A stretch of 64,000 nt of DNA from Holtermannia corniformis. Taxonomy: Eukaryota > Basidiomycota > Tremellomycetes > Holtermanniales. The DNA is taken from assembly GCA_001599935.1 (NCBI GenBank), contig BCIJ01000005.1, forward strand, positions 434,001-498,000, read 5' to 3'. The notes under the pieces were generated by a model that did no database searches, had not been told where the DNA came from, and saw only the letters and a list, made by a program, of their open reading frames with translations. A program made the translations under genes and the position numbers. Positions 22,678 to 32,996 of this stretch are shown piece after piece. Each line of letters opens with the position of its first letter. The first letter of the stretch is position 1.

Positions 22678-24111
22678 TCATATCAGTCGAGAGCCGAGAG
22701 ACACAACTCGCTCCCAAGGATCCGAGCCGTTCCAGCATTCAGCCGCACTCGCGTGCGCCAGGACAGGTAGCCCGTTTTGCTGTATCGCAAATGAAGCCGC
22801 CACGGCGCCCAGTATCGATCCTGAGCGCGTCAGTTTCGCAGCGAGCGGCACCATCGGCTCACCTATACGAAGATCATCCCGAGTCAGTGCAAGACCAGCA
22901 CAGAGCCCTCCAAGGAATGCATTCCCACAACCTCGGCAAGTCAGCGACGCATGCCATTGCCTTAGCCGTACGAACCTGTTGGATCCACAATCTGTTCGTG
23001 GTCATCCGCCGTCCAGTACGCCGGGACCCAGCCTGTCCATCCGGCATGGCCACTGTGGGAGTAACTACCGTGTTCGCCGGCGCGAACGACAATGTCCGTC
23101 GAGGGGCATAGTTGAGCCAACATTTCGGCGGCGCGTTCAGTGCTCGAGATCACTTCGGCAGCAGACGCGCTTTCCGCCGGGATCGGCAAGTCCAGTAGTG
23201 TGAGTGTTTCAAGCAGATTCGGGCTGTGACATCAGCATGCTGTCAAATGTCATTACAGATCGGACAGACCTGATGACTGCCAGATCCGGCGCAAGCAGCG
23301 TAAACTTGTCCCTGTCCGCTGGCACGCAGGCAAGCTATCGCCATCAGCAGGCATTCAACGACTGTATTTGCGCACCGGAAGGGGCTCCCACACAACCTTC
23401 GGACACCATCCCTTCCCTGGACCATGACCCGCAGCAATGGTCTTGATCTGCTGCACGATCTCCAACGCCCTAGTTGCCGAGCTCACGACATGTATATAGC
23501 TCGGCGCAGAGTCGGTCCACAACGGCGAGGGGGGTAGCAAGTCAGCTGGCCAGAGCTGAACCCTTGGGCTGAGGTAATGAAAGCTTTGATGGCCTACGCT
23601 GGCACTTGTCAGCTTGTGCCAAAGTAAGGCATCAGTTGGGATCACCCTCGCGTGCCACCACTGTAAATGTTGAGTGCCCGCGTGGTGCGATCGTCTCGCT
23701 TTCGGAACCACAGCATATCGTCGCCATATGTCTCGAGCTGGGCTCTGAACGCCGGGGAAAAGTCGGGCCCGACGTCGACAATGAGCCCGACGTGAGCGGC
23801 AGGTAGGAACATCCTCGCCGACGTCATGGCTGCGAATCAGCACCAGTCAGTGTTGGTTGACTACGATCAGCTCGAATCACCAAAAACACCGCCTCCACCG
23901 ATCTATGAGGGTGAGCTCGTTTCAATCCGCGACAGCCCTACCTGCTCGTCATGTCCGTCGACGATCTTGCCGTCAGTGTCCGTGCGTTCGAAATGGTCAA
24001 TGATGAACATGCCTGCGATTGCGTCAGTCACAGCTCGACTCAGCCTGTACCATACTTGCCCAAGGACACTACGCGTCCTCTGGGTCGGGCATTGCGCAGA
24101 TGTTCGAACAT
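22678..24111 (-). CDS. MAK32: MAK32-like PfkB/ribokinase-family protein
   Basis: Predicted protein of about 350 residues. The order fits fungal Mak32: [13 protein letters not shown] at the start, [51 protein letters not shown], then [17 protein letters not shown] and the nucleotide-site segment [21 protein letters not shown]. In sugar kinases the last motif reads GxGD, the Asp being the catalytic base; here it is GCGN. Yeast MAK32 is needed for stable maintenance of the L-A double-stranded RNA virus; the biochemical reaction is unknown to me. Exon 1 (24060-24111) joins exon 2 through a GC-AG intron (24013-24059) needed to reconstitute SLGMFII. The gene converges on H2A.Z with about 280 nt between stops. 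Confidence 0.78.
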
Positions 24112-24316
24112 GTGGACGTGGATGTCTAGGACAGCAAGTGCACGTGGAATGACTCATCGCACATCTTGCCCAGTATGCATACAGGTAAGCGGTGCACCGA
24201 GGAGGCAAAGAGTCGCACTGAGCAAGTAAACGATGAGGACAGTCACGGCTGGAGGCGGGGTTCATGCCAGCAAAGTAACGCTTGCAAACCAAGGCGCAAA
24301 AAGGCAAAAATGAATG

Positions 24317-24404
24317 TACTAGATTTGGGTGTCGATCCCAAGACCTTATGCGAATTCAGGTAAACCTGTTAAGCATACGCGCTAACCAACTGCGCCAACC
24401 CAGC
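24317..24404 (-). tRNA. tRNA-Val(AAC) with a 14-nt intron
   Basis: A full cloverleaf can be drawn. D-stem GCGC/GCGC with loop AGTTGGTTA; anticodon stem TATGC/GCATA; mature loop TTAACAC after removing 14 nt that follow position 37; variable loop of 5; T-stem TTGGG/CCCAA with loop ATCGACA; seven acceptor pairs (GCTGGGT/ATCTAGT), three of them G-U; discriminator A. The A-box TGGCGCAGTTGG and B-box GGATCGACACC are intact apart from A at position 54. Two T5 runs follow downstream on this strand, as expected for RNA polymerase III termination. Anticodon AAC reads valine codons. Confidence 0.8.
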
Positions 24405-24642
24405 AAGATTATCTGTTTTGCCCCGTGTTAATATAGATACCAATTCATTGGTGTGGGCATGATAGCCCTACTTGAGTATTCGGTCCACACTCGGCAGGAC
24501 TCCTTCTCCCAGGAAGTCCGCACTGCACAGCAGCTATCACGCCTCGGCCGGACAGTCCTTTAACTTTACACATCCTTGGCTGCCTGCACGTGTCTGACTG
24601 TCGCCACCGGATCAAGCAACCGCCCGCCATTGAACAACGATC
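24405..24642. other. Spacer between the tRNA gene and the TAG1-like gene
   Basis: A 238-nt region upstream of both the minus-strand tRNA and the plus-strand TAG1-like gene. It is AT-rich near 24405-24460, and no motif is recognised. Confidence 0.4.
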
Positions 24643-26548
24643 ATGAGTGCGTCCACGTCTGCCACTGCCAAGGCGAAAGGCAAGGCAAGGGCCAGCGTGC
24701 CAGCACCTTGCTTGGAAAGCGAACAAACCCCAACCGAGCGATCGACGCTGCTCCCGAATCGCCTGGCGCAACCTACCCGATCACGGCCGTATGTATTCGC
24801 GACGCTCATCACCCTGGTCTCCGTCGCGCTTGCCCTCGCACTGCTTGGTGTACTGCTCGTCTACTCGTATATCCCACCCGAACACGAGCGAGAAGCCCTG
24901 CTAGCGGATGCTGTCGAGTGGCGTGGCCCTCATTCCGTCCAACTCGTCAACGTGACCGAAGATGGGATCTGGATCGAACTCACGGGCGAAGTTGGAGTCG
25001 ATGTAGACCGGATCCTAGGTCTCAATGCGGATCCGAGAGCGGACGGTGCGGCCTGGTGGCAAGCCCTGCGGCGAAAGGTCGCTCATCGCGTGATGAAGAC
25101 GTACGTGCCCGGCGTGACGGTCGCGCTAGGGTCCGAGATCCTCGTGTTCCCTAAACACTTTACTACACCGCCGCTGGTATCAGTTTACCTACCTGACCCG
25201 GTCCAGATCTCGCTCGGCACCAATGGGACCGGGGATTGGTTGACGCCCATCAAGACGCTCGCTCGAGTCAGACCAATCGCGTCAACCGGCGAGCTGCTAG
25301 CGTTTGCCCAGCGTGCATGGGAGCACGGTGATACCCAGGTCGTCGTTGGCGTCCGCGAGGTGCACGTCCAAACCGTGCTACGAACCTGGCTCTCGGCTTG
25401 GCTCAAGGTGGTGAAACAAGACGTCAATCTCGACGTCTTTATGCGAGGTGAGTGTCACACCCCACGACTGGCAGCAGCTCAGGCTGCCTAGTTCCTCGTC
25501 AGCTCGGCTATACTGCCGCACGGGGCTGACGAGTCCAGTCCCGCCGCTGCCGCACCTCCCCCCGCCTGGATCTGGCCCGCTTGACCTCGCAAAGCTCGTC
25601 ACTCTGAAAGCGTATTCATTGGAAACAACGGCCGGTGTGCTCGCCATCCGGGCGACTGCTACTCTTCCCAACTTTCTACCAGGTGTCAACGCTACCCTTC
25701 CGTTTGGGCTACCATTCGCAATCTTTCTCCCTGCAGACAATACGACGGTCAAGATGGCGGAGGTTGTGACTGCCCCGGTGCACGTATCTCCCGTATGGAA
25801 GGAGATCCGGGTCGAGCTTGCTGGTCGTGTTGTGGATGACCTAGGGCAAGCCAGCGCCGACTCGACGCCCCTCTCACTCTTCCTCCAACGCTACCTCCGC
25901 GGTGAGGACAGCCCGATTGTGGTCCAGGGTTTGAGTGCTATCCCAGATGGGCTCCATACGCAGCAAGCTACTCCTGGGTGGCTGCTTCACTCGCTCCCAT
26001 CGTTGCTCTTGCCGCTCTCCTTTCCGGGACCGCAACCGCCACCACGCATCATCCAATCCGTGACAATCGAGCGCATGCGCCTGAGCGAGGAACGAGGCAA
26101 GATGAAGGCCTCTGGCGTCGTGGTTGCCCTCGTGCAGATGCCCGATGGGATGTTCGACGTCGACGTGGATATCGGCGCCGTCAAGCCTGACGTCCTGGTG
26201 TTCGATGGTGCCGCGCCTGAAGATGGCGACGACACGGCCGACCCTCCGCCCCGCGCGTTTGGCCACATCCACCCACCCGATTTCCTGCCAGCAACGACCG
26301 AACCGCACCCGTCACTCCCGCATGTGCTCGTCGTCCGCGCGCCCCTCGACAATGTCGATCTCGACATCCTACCAGGCCGCGATGGCGTGCTGAGTGACTT
26401 TGTGGGCAAAGTCGTGTTCAAGGGTGGCGCTCTCGCCGGTGTCAAGGGCACAGCCGACGTCGAGCTGTCACTCGGCGGTGTCCTGGGCCGGGTCCGAGTG
26501 CAAGCGCTACCTGTACAGGGTGAATTCTGGGTTGGCAAGCAGCGCTGA
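24643..26548 (+). CDS. TAG1-like type II membrane protein (large lumenal domain)
   Basis: About 620 residues from two exons joined by an intron at about 25448-25539. Residues 1-45 are cytosolic and basic. One strong membrane helix follows (FATLITLVSVALALALLGVLLVYSY). The remainder is a lumenal beta-rich region with repeated 'xVxLTGxVGVDVDR', 'VTVALGSEILVFP' and 'ADVELSLGGVLGRVRV' blocks of the LEA/DUF3712 kind. This layout resembles fungal vacuolar membrane proteins of the YLR173W/Tag1 group, which in yeast acts to end Atg1-driven autophagy. The resemblance is to overall architecture, so the name is tentative. Frames agree across the intron and codon use is like that of its neighbours. Confidence 0.5.
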
Positions 26549-26693
26549 GAGGTTGTATACCCGTCCTTTGTTGTAGAGTCGCGTCGGGGAGTGCAAGGAG
26601 ATGCCACTGGCTTGTTCCGCACGCGGCGGGTTCAACATCCGCAGCAGACATCTTGCAAGAGCACAGAGCAACTGTGCTGTGCTCGCCAGCTCA

Positions 26694-28639
26694 ATGAGCG
26701 CACGCTCAGACTCTGCCTCGTCGACCGCGTCGGCGCACGTCCCGACCCCGTTGACGATCCCACTGCCGCCGACACCGAGGTCGCCCACGACCCCACCGAC
26801 GCCAGGCTCGGGATCGCTCGCAGACGAGGTCCTAGAGTTCCTTGAGGAGGTTGAGCAGGACGATCTCGAGCTCGACGAGGAGGAAATGTTTGACGACGAC
26901 GAAGACGACGGAGTGGGACCGGGTGGGCTCGACGTGGATGAGCCGCTCGTGTCAAGAGGAAGACGACGGCGGCGGCGGCGGTGGGAAGAGGATGGCCGGC
27001 TGGGCGAACGCAGTCTGCTCGAGGTGAGTAGAGTCAAGGTTGATCCGCCAAGCTGATCGCCTGCAGCTCATCCCACCACTCTTGCTCGCACACCCACTAC
27101 CAATCCTCCCACTACTTCCTCTCCTCACCTTCTCTTTCCTGCCTGCCGGCGTCGTGCTGTTCATCCCCATCTTTGCAGTCCTCGCTGTACTCTCTGCCTC
27201 GGCACACATAGTCATCGTCTACCTAGCGTGGTATCTCAAGGTTGGGAGCTTTGAAGAGGTTGCAGCGTGCATTCTCGGACGGAGGGTCGGCGTTTGGTCA
27301 GGCAGGGTCGCGATCACCACAGCCGTACTGGGCATGAGTGTCGGCTGGCTCAGAGGTGGGTAGTTCATGTAGGATACTCTGGTCACTGACATGCCTAGCG
27401 GTCCATCCCATCCTACTGCCCGTGCTCGACTCGTACCTCCCTGAGTCACGCTTCCTCCACTCACGCATCCTCTGGACGATCCTTGCGTCGCTGACCGTAC
27501 GCCCAGCTGTGTCACTGCGCTCAAGCTGACCGTACCAGCTCGCACCACCATTCCTCGCGTCTTCAGCATCGCAAAAGTATCGCCGCACGCAAGCTGCACT
27601 CGTCGTGCTCATCCCCGTCGTCGCGTTCCTCATTATCGGTCGCACAGTGGAGATCACCAAGGCGGATGCGGATCCAAGCGTACCAGACCCTAGCGAGGCG
27701 CTCGCCGGTGCTGTCCAAGGCATCCGATCCCTTACGAAGCGCGGGTTCGGTCTCAGTAGCGTCGGTAGCTCCAGTGCCGCCGGACTCGGTCCGTTGCGAC
27801 CATACCGCATGTCTGCAGCTCACACCCTCAGCGAGCCTCGCCGTGCTCTTCACACCCCACATCCATACCCTTCCCATCCACAACTCGCTCGTCCGCACAT
27901 CACGCCCCAAATTCCCCATTCCATGCCTCGCGTCCGCCTCGACCATCCTCGTGCTCGGCCTCCCACTCGCCCTCGTCCCATACTACCTCTTGACGTCGCT
28001 CACGCCCGACACAGCCCCCGAAGCTCTATCCAACTCCTCTGGCGTGCTAGGCTTCCTACCAGCTGCAGACGACTGGCTCAACGTTGCCCGGGTTCTCATG
28101 GCCGCGCTTGCGCTAGCCACGACCAACATGTGGCTTTCGCGCGGCCGAGAAGTACTGTTGAAAGCTGTTGGCGCCGAGCGTGAAGGCCGGCTCAAAGCCG
28201 GACGATGGGTCGGCGGTCTCATGTGGGCGTTCGTAACGCTGTTCGCGTGCTTGGCCGGTCGGTCGGCGGAAAAAGTCGAGCTGTTGGGCATGATTGCCCT
28301 CTTGGCTGTCGGCTGGTTCATGCCGTGTAAGTCGCCATGCGACGCGACTTTGCAGTCCTGACGTCTGCAGCTATCTTCTTCATCACGACTTTCCACCTGC
28401 GAAGACCACTGGCCATCGTCGTCCCGACACAGCACACGCGCCCGACACGCTCGCACGGGCGTTCAGACTCACTCCAAGACCCATCGATCGACCACCTGCT
28501 CGCGCGCAAAGAGCGCCAGCTACAAAAGCGCAGACTCGGTCGACGGCTCTGGCAAGACCTCATCGTGTGCATCGGCATCCTGCCGGTCGGGCTCGTGTGC
28601 ATCGCTTGGGCTTTGGGCGCGCTCTTTGGCGCATGGTAG
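26694..28639 (+). CDS. Amino acid transporter of the AAAP/SLC38 type
   Basis: Polytopic membrane protein. A disordered acidic N-terminus (VEQDDLELDEEEMFDDDEDD) is followed by an Arg run and then about ten hydrophobic segments, including LPLLPLLTFSFLPAGVVLFIPIFAVLAVL, AVLFTPHIHTLPIHNSL and FPIPCLASASTILVLGLPLALVPYYLL. The 'FTPHIHTLPIHNSL...' block followed by a long helix matches transmembrane region 6 of the Avt/SNAT family (xxCHxNxxPIYxxL). The first helix pair of the canonical fold is shortened. Introns include one near 28327-28369. The splice near 27780-27812, between RSLTKRGFGL and LTPSASLAVLF, is unresolved: the frames differ and no consensus donor with branch point is evident. The start could also lie at 26601. 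Substrate and membrane (probably vacuole) are inferred. Confidence 0.55.
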
Positions 28640-28717
28640 GGTAGAGCGCCGTCGCAGTTGCAAATAATCATACGTGCATACAAACATCGACTTGAGACAT
28701 GGCCATTCTATGCTCTA

Positions 28718-31685
28718 TCACTGCGCACCGTCAGCCCAGCAACGTCTACCAGCCCTGCGACTGACCGAGAAGAACTTGCGATTCGCATTGTTGCCGAACA
28801 AGTCGCTTCGAACCTCGGGCAGCATCTTCTCCTCCAAGATCCGCAATCGCTCCTCGAGCGAGTTGTTGACCTTGATCTTGCCCCCAAGCGAGGCTCCGAG
28901 GATGCCACCGGCCCTGCAATCGTCAGCTTGCCGATCAGACGGTCACGAAACTCACGAGTCCTTGCCAAGCTCGCCCTCGAACGCAACGTCCGTGTCTCGC
29001 CCAGACAACTCCTTGTATTGCTCAATCGCCTTCTTGGTCGCCGCCTTGACCTTGTCCTCGTCTTGCTTGCGATAGCTGAGCGTGACCTTTGGCGCGAGCA
29101 ATAGCAACAGGACCTGCAGTGGGTCAGCTGCTGGCTCGGCGGCCGTCATTGTCGAAACAACAACTCTATCATCGTCCAGAAACCGTACACACCTCTAGGA
29201 TGAACTTTTCAAGCTGCGACTCGTACTTGTCGCTCTTGCTCAACTCCTGCACCTTTTTGCGCCCATCGTCAAACAGCACCTGCAAGTGGTCCTCGCGCGC
29301 TCGGAGCACGGCAATGCGCGAGTTGTTGAGAGCGGTCGATTGCGCGCTGTGAGGCGTTAGCGATGCACGCACCGGATCAGTCGACTCACATCTTCCATCC
29401 GACCTCGGCCTGCTTGCGCTTCTTCTCGTACTGGGCGTCGATTGCAAGAGACTCTTGGCGCACAATCTTGGCCTACGAGGTGTCAGTCGCCTACGACTCT
29501 GGCTGAAACTAGGTCATTGAGATGCCCGGAGACAGGCGGTGTTCTGAACCACAGCACTCTACTTGGAGGGCGTGGAACCTCACCATCACCAACAGCTGAA
29601 GGGTTGCAGACTGCAGTGTGCTCAGCGACTGGCTCGCTATCACCTGCTGTGCAAGCTAGCCCAGATCGCAAAGCTATCGCTCTCGCAGCGCAAACAATTC
29701 CAAGCCACTCTGTCGACAAGACGTGCTGCCAAAAGCGCCTCTTTGGGATCAAGCCGACAGTATCAACCCGGCTACGCCACCCATCCGCGGCGGCGCGCGC
29801 ACGAGCCGTTAGTGATGCAAGACCGGACGAAGCTCCACCGAAACAGGCCAGCACGACAGCGAGATGCTGACTGCCGGAGACGAGTTGCGATGGGTTAACC
29901 ATATCTACCTTGCCCACCGCAGCACGCATCGTGGCCAGTGTAGCATCGTTATCGCCACTGTCACTGACTTGAGCAACCAGACATGCAGAGTGAATATGAC
30001 GCGCTGCAAAGCTTGGAAGAGGATCAAGTTGGTCGATCCCTGCGCACGTCCAGCAGCTGAAGCACTGATACAGGACCGCGCTGCGCAGCGCGGTATCATC
30101 TCAAGACCGCAGCAGCTTTGATGCGAGAATTACCAGCTCCATAGCGAATTCGGCTCGGGGTTTCGCTCACGTCGCACAGTCCAACAAGACTCTGCGTGAG
30201 ACCTTGCGAGCTAGGTCGAAGCTGATACTCGCATGTCCTTTGCGAGGGAATCGAAGCGTCTAGCCTGGCGGCGCGGCAGAACGGATCCGATTTCCAACCC
30301 CATAGCTTGATTTTGCCCGGAACGGTTTGTATCTACAGAGCACAGCGCGCTTGGGACGCCAAGAGCGGACCATCAGACTACACGCGGAAGGCACACAGCT
30401 GCGGAGGTAGCTGCTGAATCCTCGTTGCCTCGTCTGGTCGAGGCAGTTTGCGTACAACTACGATCACGTGCTTTACCGAAGTCCCTGACAGCTGCGATAA
30501 AGAGCTGCGTAGCTGTAAAGCAGATCCAAGCTCACAGGCAGGACATAGGAGATGCGGCCCGCATCTCGCCAGACCGGGCTGGCTTAGCTTTGGGCTACAA
30601 GATGCGCTGCAGGGAAAGGGGGCAGCACAATGATCATCGCGTTACCGTGCAAGTCGATCACCAAACTCGACCTGGTCAAGTGCCGGGTGGTCCGTTGCTT
30701 TTGCACAGGCAATGTTCAACACGGCTTGCGAGCGATAGTATTGGGCGTGACGGACCGGATACAGACTTAGGACCTGGATGAGAGACTTGTAGCTTTGCGG
30801 AGCTTGCGCCGTCTGCATATTCCAGGTCGTCGATATCACAGGTCCGCGCCTTTGACGGTATTCTGCATCCGGCGCACTACGCGCAAGGGCACTTGGCTGG
30901 AGTCGACAGCTTGGTGTGCGGCAGCAGCGCCGGAGACTGAGCAGACTGATTGGCTTGAGCGAGGCGGACGTGATCACCACCGGACATGTGCAGCCGATGC
31001 ACACTGTCGCCAGCCAACGATAGTGCTTATCAAACGAGCAGTTGTTGGTACTGCGAATCGCGCCTCTGTGAAGCTGGATACACAACGTATCGTGTCCGTC
31101 CACTAGTCGGTCGAGTCAGAATATCAAGTTGCAGCTGTCGGTCGCTGGTTCAGCTGCTTGGCGGTTCTGACTCGACCGAATCCCGGCAGGATCACTCTGT
31201 ACAAGCATTGCTCGGCCAGTCGTCAGCTCAGACACCGGCCAGCGAAGGACTCGGATTGATTGATCGCCTGGGCTGACAGAGAGCTGGGGACTGGCCGTGC
31301 AGCCAGTCATCAAGCAAGAGATGACGGATGGCCACTCATCTCGCACACATGACGCCAGCATGCTCAAGCAATGTCAAGAGCTCTGCAAATTAGACGACAA
31401 GTCTTAATCTGCCCGGGCATCGCTACGAGCACACGCAACGTGACAGCACAAAGGACGTCCACATGCACCAACCAAGACTGACCTTTTCGATCGCAAACTC
31501 TTCATCCGCCTTGACCTGGATCTCTCTCGCCTTCTCCTTGGCCTCTTGCGAGATGAACGCGACCTGAGATGGTGAGCTCGTTGGACGTTTGTGATTCGGA
31601 GCTGAGGAGAGAGCGGTTGCGGACGGACCATTTTGTTCATCTCGGTCTGGATCTCGGACTCGTCGAGTGCGCCTGTGCGTGACAT
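28718..31685 (-). CDS. VMA4: V-ATPase subunit E (VMA4)
   Basis: Peripheral-stalk subunit of the V1 sector of the vacuolar proton pump. About 225 residues: MSRTGALDESEIQTEMNKM, VAFISQEAKEKAREIQVKADEEFAIEK, AKIVRQESLAIDAQYEKKRKQAE, then the C-terminal domain with VLLLLLAPKVTLSYRKQDE, ELSGRDTDVAF, GGILGASLGGKIKVNNSLEERL and LPEVRSDLFGNNANRKFF. These blocks follow the subunit E alignment over its whole length. Two features are odd. A 2010-nt intron (29473-31482) separates codons for EFAIEK from AKIV, phase 0, with a gtcagt donor and a CTGAC branch site before the tag acceptor. A 45-nt intron (28721-28765) sits directly before the stop codon. The gene shares a 175-nt divergent promoter with BUD31. 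Confidence 0.92.
29473..31482 (-). other. 2010-nt intron of VMA4
   Basis: Bounded by consensus splice sites and flanked by exons whose protein alignment is continuous. Frames inside are short and resemble nothing known; no tRNA, terminal repeats or transposase motif was found. Its content is unexplained. Confidence 0.75.
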
Positions 31686-31860
31686 TGTGAGCTAGAGGAT
31701 GGTAGAGTGATGAGTGCAAGTGAGATAGCAGTCGGTCTACTACTACACCCGGGCAGAGCGTCACCAGCTTGGATTACTCCAGTTTGTAATTCATTTGATT
31801 TTATCCCAATGCACTACCACAACACCACTACAAACCCAGCAACCGTACACAGCCAGCGCA
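31686..31860. promoter_or_regulatory. Compact divergent promoter VMA4 / BUD31
   Basis: Only 175 nt separate the two start codons. It is locally AT-rich near 31780-31800, and no known motif is seen. Confidence 0.5.
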
Positions 31861-32822
31861 ATGCCAAAGATCAGGACAACAAGGACAAAACCACCCCCAG
31901 AAGGGTTCGAGGACATTCAGTGCGTACCAGCGTCCCGTCCCGTCCGGATCATCCAGCGCACACCACTTATAATCAACCCAGAGACGTCCTCGAAGACTAT
32001 GAGAAGAAGATGCGGGATGCCGAAAACGAGTCGCACGAGGGCAAGCGCAAGAACGAGAGCATCTGGTCAGTCTGCTTGACGAGCCTGGACATCTGCTGGA
32101 TGGGCAGCAGATCCGGAACCAGCTCAAGCTGACACTACCGCTTAGGCCGATCATGAGCATCTCACATAAGCGCACACGCTTCATCTATAACCTATACTAC
32201 AAGCGCGAAGCCATCTCGCGCGATCTGTACGACTGGCTGCTGAAGCAAAAGTACGCTGATGCAAAGTGAGTCGCCACTCGGTAGCGGGATGACTGTCCTG
32301 GGAAACGTCCAGAGACTCAGTCTCGTCTTCTACTATATTCATGAACCACGCTGACACCTCACAACAGCCTGATAGCCAAATGGAAAAAGTCTGTCCAACC
32401 CCACCGCACGCCGCAACAACCTGACCATCCGATCACAGACAAGGCTATGAGAAACTCTGCTGCGTACGGTGCATCGCGACCCAGGATATGAACTATCAAG
32501 GCTCGACCTGTATCTGCCGTGTCCCGAAAGCACAGTTGAAGCAGGGGACCATGGTCGAGTGCCCGCATTGCGGTGAGTCCCGGGTACCAGGCCGCGCGGA
32601 GGGGGGTACGGGTGGGCTAGTGAACGGGGAGATTGGGTAGTGCAGACTGGCGAGGCGAGAGGCGTGCTGGATTTGCACCGTTGCTCGTGCGCGCACGTCA
32701 GACAGGACGTAACATGTCGCTTTGTGCGACCCTCGTCCAGGCTGACTTTCAACCTTCTTTCTCTCATAGTCGTCACGCTGACACCGCCACCAGGATGTAA
32801 AGGCTGCGCATCGGCCGATTAG
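31861..32822 (+). CDS. BUD31: Splicing factor BUD31 (G10 protein)
   Basis: Component of the activated spliceosome. About 150 residues, the family length. Recognised blocks are [93 protein letters not shown], and the zinc-binding C-terminus [39 protein letters not shown] with its three zinc-cluster cysteine sets. Four introns; the last separates HCG from CKGC. It converges with the repeat protein gene on minus, 174 nt apart. Confidence 0.96.
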
Positions 32823-32996
32823 CGCAAAGCACCAGACCAAAATATACGTTCAACCACGAGACGAGCATGCATTGTATTCATCGGCTACGCACGGGCTACA
32901 TCCACCGCCCGACGATATCCTTGCTGAGTTTCCCGACGCGAACCGGCGTCGAGTTGGTGCTGGACGGTGGCGAAATGGTATTCCCCCTGTTGGGCG

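Noticed and set aside
22131..23111. 326-residue plus-strand open frame
   Set aside because: It runs through the last H2A.Z exons in the wrong frame and over the MAK32-like gene on the other strand; no family resemblance.
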